DNA from: Fragilaria crotonensis
Lineage: Eukaryota > Bacillariophyta > Fragilariophyceae > Fragilariales > Fragilariaceae
Length of the DNA stretch: 64,000 nt
NCBI GenBank assembly: GCA_022925895.1
Contig: JAKSYS010000159.1
Span: 38,176 to 102,175, forward strand
Reading direction: 5' to 3'
This document shows positions 1 through 10,437 of this stretch, piece after piece. The translations under genes were made by a program, and so were the position numbers. Position 1 is the stretch's first letter. Each line of letters starts with the position of its first letter. The notes under the pieces were generated by a model. That model was not told where the DNA came from. It did not search any database and was given only the letters and a program-made list of their open reading frames with translations.

Positions 1-1
1 A

Positions 2-2494
2 ATTGGAGATGAAGTTGGTGCGTCGTTGGTGCTTTGGCTGTTGATTGCAGAATCTGAATCACGGAAGCCATCCGGTCTTACATCCTGGAGACGGCAAGGG
101 TTTGGACGTCTGATGTTAGTAATGCTCATCAAGCATTCAACTTTTTTATTATTGTCTCACCGTGAGCTGTCACAATGTCAGGAGAGCCTACATGGTGTGG
201 ACATCTACTTGCAGTGTCCCCATGACGAGCCAAAGGAATTCTACCAAGCCTGTGGGTTCCGTCAAATCAATCTCCAAGACACAACTGGCATTGAGTTTCT
301 TCCCAAGACAATTGCCGACACCTTAATGGACGAGACCACAGGTGGATTTGCATGGATTGTACCAGATTCTGAGGAGCACTGCATTATCCCTCTGATGAAA
401 CTTTCTTCCGGTTCCCTTTTGAACAGTGCTGCTAACAGTGCTGCTGTCGAGGTTGTTGAAAGCAACAGTGATGTGATCAGTGCAACAAATGATGGTTCCC
501 CGTGTGCTGTTGTTGAGTCAGAGGAAGAAAGCAAGATCAATATAGTCGCAAAATCGAGTGGTGGTTCCCCTTCCCTCGTGAGCAGTGATGTTTTGGAGAT
601 TGTGCAGAGCAACAATGAGACAGTCAGTGCACGGAATGATGGTAGCAACACCAGAAAAACATTTGTATGGTGCCAATACCCTTCATCAACAATCGATCTC
701 CAAGATGATGTTGCAAGTGGAGCATTGCTGACAAATGCAGATCTGGAAGAGGCATTTACCGGTCTGGACTATTTGAACAACCTTCTTCCACCACCATTTG
801 GTGACCTGGTTCTGCCTGACCAGTTGCGTGGTTTTGGAGAAATGGGATCACAGGAAAGGCTTGATCATAGCAAAAGTGGTGGGAAAACTTGGATGGCCAC
901 CCGTGAGCTGCAAATGATGACTTCACTCCTCATGAGGGATGGCAGGTATCACACATCAGTTGCAATCCTGTCTTTTGACGACATGCAGGTAATTCAAGGT
1001 TGCTTTGGACGTCTTCAACGTCATCTATCTGCAAAGAAGTACGAAAACGACTTGATGGTAGCCAATGGAGCCGATCATGCAGAATGTCTTGCCCTTGTGA
1101 AAAAAAGGTATGGAAGTTCTAAGGAAGAACTTTACCAGAAGTATGATGACCAAATGAATCGTGTTGTGAAGGAAGTCCTGTTGTTCTATCCAGGGCTTCT
1201 GCAGAAAAGGTTGATTGTGTTTCCTACGAATCTCAGCGACGATCATTGGGGGGCAACATTTGTTTTCAATGCTGGAGACGTTGTGGCTGCCACGGATGAT
1301 GTATCATGCCTCCGGACATGTTTTTTTCGCTATTGCAGTCTTCATCCCTCCGGCACGAGAAAAATTCCAAACAATGTCGGTGTTGTCTGGTTCCTGAACC
1401 TTGCCTTCAGTTACCAGGAGCAAAGGAAAAACAGTGCAAATGATAGCAGCACTCCAAACAAGATGAAGTGGCTCAGTCCGTTCGACGAACCTTTTGGGCA
1501 AATGAAGGGCACCAATACATTCCCTGCATTGAGGGTGTTGGATAATGATGTTCTTCCCCTGCAAGAAGATGGCCATAGCTGTGGGATTGGGATTATAGCT
1601 GCAATTGCAATAATTCTCCGAGATATCATTGGGACTCAAGATGGAGTTGCAGCCTACAACGAAATGTTTAGACGCGATCGCATGGAAATCCAGATGTCAA
1701 CTGATGTGAAATCGAAGGAGCACATTTGCTGTTTTCCACAGGGAATATTCACAAAACTGTTTAAAAGGGTTGATTCGGCTTCCATTTCCTACTTGCATGC
1801 GATGAAAGCACAGTGGTTTTTGCTGTTTGATCGCATTGCAGAATTTCAACACGTCACAGTGCCAAAACGTCAGAATTCAAATCATTTGATGGATCCCTGT
1901 TACGGAAGTCTGAAGTTGGAACTTCAGACTTTCACGTGGCCCTGGATGCCAGTACCATCCAATGCCGCAGAGGAAGACTGTGTGACCTCACAGGACGACA
2001 GTGTTACGTTGGAGGATGTTTCTTCCAGGGAGGATGTTTCGCGAAATGCCAATGAACGGAGTTTGCCATCAGAGGAGGATGTTGCCGATTTCAAACCATC
2101 TGGATCTGCTGATGGACCTGAACAACAGGAAGAAGATATTGATCTCAACGAAGCCTGGTGGAATGATCCTGCTAAGCTTCCCCGAGCAAGCAGGGTATGG
2201 AAAGGTGGGCCTCGTACGTATGGTTATGGAGACATTCATGTACCTGATGAATGCCCGAAATTACCTTTTGGAGAAAGTAGGTACAAAACATTGGTATCAG
2301 ACAATGAAATTGAGAAATTTAGAAAAAAGTGGCGAAAGAAAGGAGATGAGAAAGATCAGTCAGTGCTTCTGAGGGATGAAGAGGCAATGAACAAATTTGT
2401 GGAGGACAGATTTTTGTACTGGGGTTGGAGCTCTACCAAAGATCACCTGAAGAATGTGGAAAAAGAAGCGGGCCGAGATGCAAAGAAAAATTGA
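2..2494 (+). CDS. Transposon-borne GNAT acetyltransferase-Ulp1 (C48) cysteine protease, 5' partial
   Basis: The frame is open to the left edge, so the true start lies upstream; no ATG precedes position 26 in frame. The first 90 residues look like a GNAT acetyltransferase end: the acetyl-CoA loop RRQGFGRLM and, near residue 75, the closing motif FYQACGFRQI. Residues about 395-540 match the Ulp1/SENP peptidase fold: His in DDHWGATF, and Gln plus Cys in LQEDGHSCGIG, corresponding to the oxyanion Gln and the nucleophile. Family knowledge: C48 enzymes cleave SUMO or ubiquitin-like conjugates, and transposon versions are common but of unproven role. The C-terminus is acidic, then Lys-rich. The frame ends at 2494 just after a run of five A (2460-2464), and coding potential continues in the next frame, so the gene is longer than this reading frame. 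Confidence 0.75.
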   Translation: MGDEVGASLVLWLLIAESESRKPSGLTSWRRQGFGRLMLVMLIKHSTFLLLSHRELSQCQESLHGVDIYLQCPHDEPKEFYQACGFRQINLQDTTGIEFLPKTIADTLMDETTGGFAWIVPDSEEHCIIPLMKLSSGSLLNSAANSAAVEVVESNSDVISATNDGSPCAVVESEEESKINIVAKSSGGSPSLVSSDVLEIVQSNNETVSARNDGSNTRKTFVWCQYPSSTIDLQDDVASGALLTNADLEEAFTGLDYLNNLLPPPFGDLVLPDQLRGFGEMGSQERLDHSKSGGKTWMATRELQMMTSLLMRDGRYHTSVAILSFDDMQVIQGCFGRLQRHLSAKKYENDLMVANGADHAECLALVKKRYGSSKEELYQKYDDQMNRVVKEVLLFYPGLLQKRLIVFPTNLSDDHWGATFVFNAGDVVAATDDVSCLRTCFFRYCSLHPSGTRKIPNNVGVVWFLNLAFSYQEQRKNSANDSSTPNKMKWLSPFDEPFGQMKGTNTFPALRVLDNDVLPLQEDGHSCGIGIIAAIAIILRDIIGTQDGVAAYNEMFRRDRMEIQMSTDVKSKEHICCFPQGIFTKLFKRVDSASISYLHAMKAQWFLLFDRIAEFQHVTVPKRQNSNHLMDPCYGSLKLELQTFTWPWMPVPSNAAEEDCVTSQDDSVTLEDVSSREDVSRNANERSLPSEEDVADFKPSGSADGPEQQEEDIDLNEAWWNDPAKLPRASRVWKGGPRTYGYGDIHVPDECPKLPFGESRYKTLVSDNEIEKFRKKWRKKGDEKDQSVLLRDEEAMNKFVEDRFLYWGWSSTKDHLKNVEKEAGRDAKKN

Positions 2495-3790
2495 TGGATG
2501 TAAGAAGAAAAAGACGAAGGATGATTACAGAGAGCAGTACACGAAAGAAATAAAGTTTATGAAGAAGGAAAGGAAGAAATTCAAAAGGGCATTTGAATTG
2601 GAATGGACATTTGGCACTGAGGCCATGGTGCATGGCCTCAAGTACAACCCACGTGAAGATACCTTTGTTGCACTTTTGGTTTACAATGTTAAGACAAAAG
2701 AAGGAAAGTTGGAAATGAAGGAAGAAAAAATTGCTGTTTCCAAAGACTGGATCAAGGATGCCGATTATGCAAAAGGGGTAATCCAACATGTCATTAACCT
2801 TGGAAACACGGATGGATTTGTACTTGTTCCTGAAGGGGAAACCATCCTCATTCATACTAAAAAGGTACATAAGCTGCAATACGTTCACCCACAGACACAA
2901 TGGGTGTTTGATCCTCAGTCGAAAAGGTCCTTAAGGAGCAACAGTGACTCACCAGGGGGGTAAACATATGAAGCAGATACAGGCCCCTGGTTACTGGGAG
3001 GTCATCTTTCATGGAGAAACACAGCCCATTCGAACTGATGAAGACTTTGTGAAACAATTTAAGACAGGATTCTTGGAGGAGGTCAAGCGTATGAGGTGTG
3101 GATTTGTTGACATACCAGTGGGCGATTTCAAAGAATCACATTTGCATGAATATCCCAAGCTGCAGGTTCCTGAAGCACCCCAGGTGCACTTTGTACAATC
3201 CGAAGGTGAAGATCTTTGTGTTTCAAAGTCATTGGCCAGTGCTTTATATGCAATTGGCTTTGATAATGCTGCCAAATCCATTAACCATTTTGGTGAAAGT
3301 CACCTAAGAGGAGGTACTGTTGATGCCATTCGAAAGGTGGGACAGTTTGCTGAAACTCAGCTGCCTACATGGATCACCCGAAAAGTTCTGAAGAGACCAC
3401 ACATGTTTGATTGGCAACTCCTTCAAGAACAAATGAAGGACACAATGGTATTGGCTGTGCTCAATGAATCCGATGGAAATGGTTCACATGCAGTTACCAT
3501 TCACAGTGGGTATGTGTATGATGCAAATGAAGTGGTTGCAATTCCTCTCTGCAAGGAGGCCTTGGATTATTGCTGCTCAACCTCAACTGTGAAGAATGAG
3601 TTTGTGAGCTTTCGGAAGGCAACTCTTTTTTTATGATGGCCCAGACATCAACAGGAAGGCAAGTTTTACTCTTTGGGTAGATTCAAACAAGCGAAAGCGA
3701 GCCGATGGTGATGGTCCAAAGATTGTGAGGGCTCGAACAGACGATGGCAACATGTTTCCTTTAGGTACTTTGATGCAACAAGCTAGCTAA
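2454..3790 (+). pseudogene. Continuation of the GNAT-Ulp1 gene: coiled Lys-rich linker and second cysteine-protease-like domain, frameshifted
   Basis: Coding potential runs on in three pieces: 2454-2963, 2944-3636, and about 3630-3790. The frame changes coincide with runs of A5 (2460-2464), G6 (2955-2960) and T7 (3626-3632). In each case one base fewer would keep a single frame. After a Lys/Glu-rich linker, the 2944-3636 piece shows DLCVSKSLASALYAIGF, which resembles a Cys-helix nucleophile motif. About 90 residues later comes GSHAVTIHSGYVYDANE, which resembles the His and Asp/Asn strands of papain-fold enzymes. The last piece ends at 3790 with a TAA, three bases past the end of the opposing transposase gene. 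The second-protease reading is by motif only; its family is not identified. Confidence 0.55.
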
Positions 3791-6700
3791 GCGAATTTGG
3801 ATGCCCACTCTGTATATGGTTTTGTCTCAAGAACTGTGGAACTGTTGTGTGAGATGGATATAACAAAACAGGGGGCCACGACAGTGTTTCCAGAGACAAG
3901 GTGGTATGTTGGAGACCACTTCCACTCTCTCAACAGGGTTGACTCGTGTTCTTTAATTTCTTCTGTTGTGGATTGAACAACCAGTTGGTATCTCTCGTCC
4001 GGATCCTCGGGTGAGTCAACAACAACTACAAGAGCCAAACGACAGGAAACTTCCCATGTTCCCAAAGTCAATTATCATCCAGTCATGTATGGGACCATCG
4101 GACTGATAGCAGGGATGACATCGAAAGGTGTGGACATCTCGTTTGTATTCAGTACAAAAGGTTATTGAGTCGGATTCCTTAAAGGAATCAAAAATCAATC
4201 AACTCCAGGGAAGAGCAAGTAAATCACGGTGAGTTCTGGTGTCCCATTCAATTTTGTACTGAATTTGTTTACTCGATTTGAATCGATAAACACAGCCAAA
4301 TGTTGCTTGTCCGGTGCTCTGAAAGATTCCATTCCTTGTTGTTTCATCATCATGGTGGCTGTCGGGTACATCAGCATCACCATCTGGTTGCTCCCATATG
4401 CGCGTGTGTATGGTGTCGATCATGAAGGAGTACATTAAACGTTGGGCTGCCTGAAGTTCATATGCAGAACCCTCAATTCGCTTCTGTGCCCGTCTCCCAG
4501 GGTGCTTTGCAGCAGGAATTAGAAGTGATTCTGGACGCTGTGCACAAAAGTTCACTGGAGAGCCAAACCGAGACATATCATCCACAATGTGTAACAACTC
4601 ATGGAATTTCGGAAACTTCCATGCATCCTCGGCATTGCTTTTCTGTCCTTCCTTCCTTATGATGGTTCCCTTTTTCTTACCCTTTTTCTTGTCATCCTCC
4701 TTTCCCTCAACTTTCAAGGGAATGGACTGTTTGCACATATCCATGAAATTGCGAATGGAATCCTGATGTTTCTTCATTTCATTTGCAACATGTGCTGGAT
4801 TTGTAGTCTCCCAGTAATGACTCTGGTTTAGCCAAGCATCGAAACAAAGGAGAGATTCAAGTACTTCAAGGACCTCAGGAACCTTCTTAGTTGTTCTTTT
4901 CTCAAGACATGTTTGGATCATTTGCCATCCTGCTTCATATTGGAAGAGGATGACAAACAAAAAACGAGGCCAACGTTCTGATGCAGTTATCTTTGTCAAA
5001 TTTGTTACCCCATTGCTGAAATCTGTTGATGGATACTCCTTTCGGTAGGTTTGGCGATGAGACTTGTGAAATGCTATTGCAAGGTCATCAAAGGCAGCCT
5101 TCTTGGATGCTGGAAGACTGTCCAATATAAGTTTTGTTACTTTCTCGATGACACCTTTCGAAATGCATGCATTGTCTCCACAGGAGTGGCCCCAAAGATT
5201 CCACGCTCAGGGTCAGCAAAGGCAATGTGTTCAAATGCATTTTCAAGTTTATGTTGAGACCATCGTTTCCTGAGATCATCATCATTACTCCTGGCAATGA
5301 AACCCATATCCGAGGCTACCAGGTATTTGCAATGGACATCACAGTTCTTCAGATCATCATAATTGACATCACAGCACCGATGAGGCGTTGGATTCCACTG
5401 GTGTGAACACCATACCGACCACACAGCATATCTCCTTCTTGCATATCTTGAATGATGAACAACACACATGTGACAATGTCGACACAGATTCTACCCTTTG
5501 GACCAATTGGCAAATGAACACCACACAGTTGTGGTGAACATTTCGAAAGGTCTCAATACAGCATCCAGCTCCTTATGATAGATACGAATGGCATCGCCCA
5601 TACGAAGTGTCTGCTTCTGAGCTGATGAGGACTTCCTCTTTGGGAGAAAGCCATGATAGCCCCATGCCTTGATACTCCTTCTGAATTTTTCTGTAAAAAT
5701 GGCTGGAGTGAACATGTAGGGTTTAAGTGAAAAGCGATCATTCCCTGTTACAGAGGTACGATCAATCCATTGGATGATTGGAACAAACAATTGCTTCTGA
5801 GGATCTGTGATTAATCGATCATACGCCTTGCGATAGACACTCCCGGACAGTGCCTCACCCAAAACATTGCTGCCTTTCAATTTGTGGTAGGGCTTCAGGG
5901 GATCATTGATATCGATGGCAAGGTTTTCTGCAGTCATAATGCTTGGATTTTGCAGCAAACTTAGCAACTGTGAAGCGAAGTCAAAACAAATCACATCTGA
6001 TGGAGAGCCATGATGTACATCCACTCTTCGTACAAAGGGAAGCAGTCTTTTCCCATTACGAACTGAGTTGATCAGGGCATCAACATTTTTGGCACGCGAG
6101 AGTCCACCCACTGGGTTGTAAGAATAATTATCAGCAGATGCAGAGCGTGCCCACTCCAGGACTTGACCAAAAGTGTAGTCGGGTGCATTGGCATGGTCCA
6201 GGATTTTGAGGAGAGAAACAGTCCACTTCTGATCGGTAGTATACATGAAGTTTGAACGAAATGATGGGGCTTCCACATCTTCATCAAGTGCAGAATTCGT
6301 ACAGGTAAGAATGTTTGGGTCATCACTTAACATGGACAAATCATCACTTTTGTTGCAGTCCTCGATGTCCTCACAAGAAGTGCTTTCAACTTCCACACCA
6401 TTGCCAGCCGGAAACTGCAGAAGGTTGTCTGTGCCATCAAAATCCATGTGGGGATCATTCACCATATGTCGCCTTAAAAGGGCAGGCCTCTTGTTACTTG
6501 TGCATGTGATATTCCCATCCTCATGAAGACGGCGACGGTGTGAAGCAGAAGCCCCATGTGTTGCTGCATGGTGTGATTTCTTCACAATGAAATTATAACA
6601 CCCGATGTTTCTATCAATATGCTGTGTATATGCTGCTTGATTGGAAAAGGGTTTCTTGTTGAAATTCAGGCAGAAGGGGTTTTGACAGAAGAGCAGGGGT

Positions 6701-6855
6701 GCCTTTGAGGAAGCAGACGAGGACAACATTTTGAAGAGAAGGTTTTGAAGAAAGGGTTTTGAAGAGGACGAGTGAAGTGAAAATGAGGTGTTGAAATTGA
6801 CAGGACACAGATTCACTAAACAGAAGTTCGGAAAGCGTGCATTCAAATTGTACAT
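3787..6855 (-). pseudogene. Plavaka/CACTA-like DDE transposase, frameshifted
   Basis: The first frame starts with ATG at 6855 and opens with a Cys/His finger-like segment (CQNPFC ... YTQHIDRNIGC). The likely catalytic residues are Asp in FVPIIQWIDRT (6855-5491 frame), a second Asp in a QDMQEGD motif near 5450-5430, and Glu in GATPVETMHAF (5469-5137 frame). The 5125-4199 frame continues with KFHELLHIVDDMSRFGSP and PGRRAQKR, both familiar from KDZ/Plavaka transposases. A tail at 4198-3787 includes a CHPCYQSDGPIHDWM segment. About five frame changes split it, so this copy should not make full-length protein as written. Its total span of about 1,020 codons is normal for the group. It ends back to back with the Ulp1 gene on the other strand. 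Confidence 0.7.
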
Positions 6856-7081
6856 TTACTTTGGTACATTTTTGGTGTATGTAAAAATGAAGGGGTGTGG
6901 TATGAATTCAAAATTTGAAAACCCTGCATGAATGTGTAGAACCTACATACCAACTCGGTACTTGGTATGAAATTCAAATGGTGGCAAAAAAGACTATCCC
7001 ACAAACAGGATTTTCAGTGTTCAAAATTTGGCGCACAATCGGAAAGTTTTTCACACAACAAGGAAGCACCACAAATACAAC

Positions 7082-8586
7082 CATGGCATCAATGGCACAC
7101 CAAACAGCAGCAGGCATGACTGCCTTAAAGCCCAGCTCTAGGAAACAAAGGAGAGACTTCATAAGAGGCGTGAACGAGTGACCACAGATCCCAATGATCT
7201 GATTCAAAGTGACAACGAGGAGGAGGAGGAGGAAGAAGTGCCACGGAAAATGGATGCAAAACTAGGACAGAAGCATGCATACGGAAATCCACCATCCCTA
7301 CCTTCAACTATTAAAGTCGGAAATCAAGTGACAGCCAACTAACATCATCGGTTCCAGGGCTAAGCAGCATAGTGGACATGAGCATGACGGAAAATACAGA
7401 AGAGAATCAAATCAGTGTGATCAAGACTTGCATCAAAAACACGTGTTCTCTATTTGGAAGTTCTATCAAAAGACTATCATTCTCATTTCAGTGAAGATGA
7501 GAAAACACTTTGTGGCTTTATCATGAAGCACACAAACATTCGAGGAACCGAAAACTGGTGGCTTGGGATGCGGAGAATAGTTGTAAAACACACACTGATC
7601 TTCGAACAATGCAATAAAAAACATGCAAACGAAATTCAAAGGTGAGGAATTGAAGTGAGTGTACTTTGCCAAAGCCCGAGCATACTCACACTCACTTGCA
7701 TTCAACATCAAACACCTTGCATCCAGAGGATTCACTTCCAATTTAGGAACGTATGAACACAGCCTATACAGTGGAAGCGAGGAAGAAACCAGTTACCTCC
7801 TCAAGATGAGGGATAATATCTGCTACTATGCCCAAATCATAGACACCTATGCCCCATGCATTGTCGGCAGCAGCAAGTGGAATAACACTATCAACATGGA
7901 GAACCACTGTGCAACAACTGACAGAAAAGTATGGAGCAAGAAAATCCTGTCCATAAGTGATGAAGCATTCATTTTGCTGTGCCTGATCAACTATGGGAAG
8001 AGGTGGTTCGCGGAATTAGTTAAGACAGAGAAATGGTAAGTTTATCCGAATGGTTTGTCACAGAACAAACAACAAGAAACTGACTTGTTTTGTTATCACT
8101 TGTTGGAAACAGCGAATTGGTACATGGACTGATGAGGACAACAACAACCTACCCGTAAGTTACACTATGATACTAAATGAAATGAAAAACCACATCCTAA
8201 CTTCTGACCAATCTTTGCAATACCATGTTCGGCAGCCACCACTTTACACATTCTCCAGGAACAAGGGTGCTCATGATAATGGGGGAGGCTGTGGTTGGTC
8301 ACAGGTGGGAATGAGGAAATACGATGAATTATACATGGCCATCAAGAATGATAGAAAGAAATCAACCACCCCAACATTCAACCAGGAACTACTTAAAATG
8401 TTTCTGTCCAGAAGGAAAAAGGAGTCTGGCCGGGGGGTCAGGAAACAATTTGATGACAAGGGTAAGAAACGCCCACACAAGTGCATTGATGTATTTGACG
8501 AGGACTCTGATGAGGAGGATGATAACTACTCCAGTCATCTTGCTCCTGAACTTGTCTACAGTGAATTGAAAGTGGAGGCAGTTTAG
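7082..8586 (+). pseudogene. Third gene of the DNA transposon, function unknown, several frame breaks
   Basis: The start is probably the ATG at 7083 or 7092. Coding-like stretches follow in changing frames: about 7083-7330 (Lys/Arg-rich, then an acidic Glu run near 7220), 7330-7500, 7454-7645, 7659-8039 and 8050-8586. Recognisable features are IRGTENWWLGMRR, SDEAFILLCLINYGKRWF, a KWNNTI/RIGTWTDED pair, and an acidic C-terminus (DVFDEDSDEEDD) next to a basic RRKKESGRGVRK patch. A GTAAGT at 8037 could be a splice donor, so part of the fragmentation may be introns. No known domain is recognised. Its place inside the element and head-to-head arrangement with the transposase suggest an accessory DNA-binding or regulatory protein; that is inference. 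Confidence 0.45.
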
Positions 8587-8783
8587 AATAGATCAGACAC
8601 TTAGTAATGAATAGTAGAATGGTTCATCAAAGCCACACGAATAGGCACAATTAAAACTAATCTCCAACAAAAGTTAAAATGAGCGACAATAACATCTATT
8701 ATATGAACAATGTCAGCTCAGAACTACTGAGGTGATTACTTCATACACACTACACAGCAAACTTCTTCTTTTCGAATATCTAA

Positions 8784-8991
8784 TTCAGGAATTGAAATTC
8801 ATGATCACAAATGAAGAAGTGGTATAGTTCATATATTTAGAGTCCAAGAGTTCAGGAATCCCACCCAGTGTTAGTAAAAATGAGTCAGTGAAATTCAGGA
8901 ATTGAAATTTTGGAGCTCAGGAATGCAAAGTATGAGCTCCTATGCAAGAGATGAAAAAGTTCAGGAAAAATAAATTTCAGAGTTCAGGAAT
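8784..8991. repeat. Six TTCAGGAAT-type subterminal repeats
   Basis: TTCAGGAAT or one-mismatch versions start at 8784, 8851, 8894, 8916 (CTCAGGAAT), 8960 (TTCAGGAAA) and 8983. All are in the same orientation within 208 bp. Two of them (8784 and 8894) share a longer AATTCAGGAATTGAAATT context. CACTA-type elements carry such subterminal arrays as transposase-binding sites, which fits the position next to the element genes. Confidence 0.7.
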
Positions 8992-9000
8992 ACGAGGAAA

Positions 9001-10437
9001 CCCGCTTCATACACATGATGTACAAGCTCTTTAGTCCTAAGTTTTTACCTATATTTTAGGTAAAAATTATGAACAAAAAATTATCATATCAAAGATAATT
9101 GGTTTTTCATATCCAAGAGCCGACTTGGTTTTGGCACCCTTAGATGGTACTAGCACCCGCGTACCCTCAGTTTCCTCACCCTCCGCAGGGTCATGCAAGC
9201 TTACATGAATTCGTGTATCGGATGTTTCAGAGACTCAAAAACATTGTAGTTCTTGAGTCCCGGGATCGAGTCTCTTACTACTCTAGTTTGGAACTAGCTA
9301 AGTCTTCAACCCACCTTTTGACCTTCCCAGGAGAAGATGTAACTTCCTCATGAGAAAGCATTTCTGACAAACATAGCAGATTCCCATTCAATTGCTTCAG
9401 CATTTGATAAGATACAGGTTGACAACAACTGTACCTTCAGCAACAGCCAGCTGTGGTGGAACCTTAGATTCAAACCCCAACATCGTCCTCATGGCCAAAG
9501 AAGATCACCTGCAATTCAAATGAAAATGGCAGTGGAGGCTTGGAGCAGGTGTCATTGCAGCAAGATCCAGATATCCTGACTCACATCCAAGTGATTCCTG
9601 CAGTGTGCTGGTGCTGCTGTGGGTTCATGACCACAAATGCTTGGCTATCCCCCCTATTAGGGCTGCCCCTTTGCATAGTCCTATCCTCGCCAAAAGAGTA
9701 GCTCCTCCTAGGGCTACAGACACAAATTGCTCTAGAGCAAAGGACAGAGCATGCTCTGGAATATCCCATCCCTCAAATCTGTCTGAATGCTAGGGAAATC
9801 AAAAATCGCTGGGTCGACATAGTCCATATCATGATCGCCTCAAGGAGCAGTACTCCTTCTGTTGGAGCTGGATACATCTCTGGATGAACCAACCAAACTT
9901 GCACCTCTGTGTGCAAGCAAGGTGTTGAACGAGGGCTACCGTGGAGCTATTCGAGGTCAGGAACTCTACCCATTGCGCATCATTCTTCAGATTGCAAACC
10001 GTGCTTCAGGATAGTGGTACATGTAGTGTGAGTGCTACAGTACTGAGCACTACAGCACTGAGGAATACAGTGCACTGCGAGTATAAGATGGAGTTCAATG
10101 TTCAGTACAGTACCGTACGATGTATACGCACTTTTGCGTAGCACGTCCTGTTTTGGTAATAACGAGGACTCGGAGTACTACATACTCCAGTACTCCGTAG
10201 TACTGTAGACTGTAGAGTACTATGGGCATACTGTCCCGAAGTCAAGAGGACACAGGACACATCTCTCGTTCTGTATAATCCGTCCTCCAAAGTCAACGTC
10301 TCGCGCGTTCTTCTGCGAGAGGGCAAGAGAAATCGAAATTTCAACTCCACATTTGCCGCGCCAACTACTTGCGTTCTTCGATCCAACACAAAGCTGGAAA
10401 GTGCTGGACCACGTTTGCTTCTGCGAACCAGAGAGTC
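9001..10437. other. Intergenic: transposon edge, palindrome cluster, EDRF1 promoter side
   Basis: No convincing gene is seen. It holds a short Leu/Ser-type open frame at 9144-9353 without recognisable domains, a cluster of palindromes at 9650-9760, and a GTAC/CAGTACT-rich stretch at about 10010-10220. The last part, up to the ATG at 10438, is presumably promoter and 5' leader of the next gene. Confidence 0.6.
9727..9758. repeat. Two adjacent perfect 14-nt palindromes
   Basis: TTGCTCTAGAGCAA at 9727-9740 and CAGAGCATGCTCTG at 9745-9758 are each fully self-complementary and four bases apart; both have GCTCT/AGAGC arms. Just upstream, GTAGC ... GCTAC around CTCCTCCTAGG forms another arm pair. 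Function is unknown: they could bind a dimeric factor or form paired hairpins. Confidence 0.6.

Larger units (their letters stand above)
1..9000. mobile_element. Plavaka/CACTA-like DNA transposon, left end outside the window
   Basis: Three gene blocks belong to one element. A GNAT-Ulp1 gene (+) is followed by a DDE transposase (-) that meets it tail to tail at 3787-3790, and then by a third gene (+) that diverges from the transposase at about 7.0 kb. Ulp1-type proteases riding with CACTA/Plavaka-type transposases are known from several eukaryotes. The right border is placed near 9000 because TTCAGGAAT repeats, typical of subterminal transposase-binding arrays, run from 8784 to 8991. No terminal inverted repeat could be matched because the left end is off the window. 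All three genes carry frame breaks in this copy. Confidence 0.72.

Noticed and set aside
1-9000. Reading the Ulp1 gene as a host SUMO protease
   Set aside because: Adjacent DDE transposase, subterminal repeats and frame breaks place it in a transposon.
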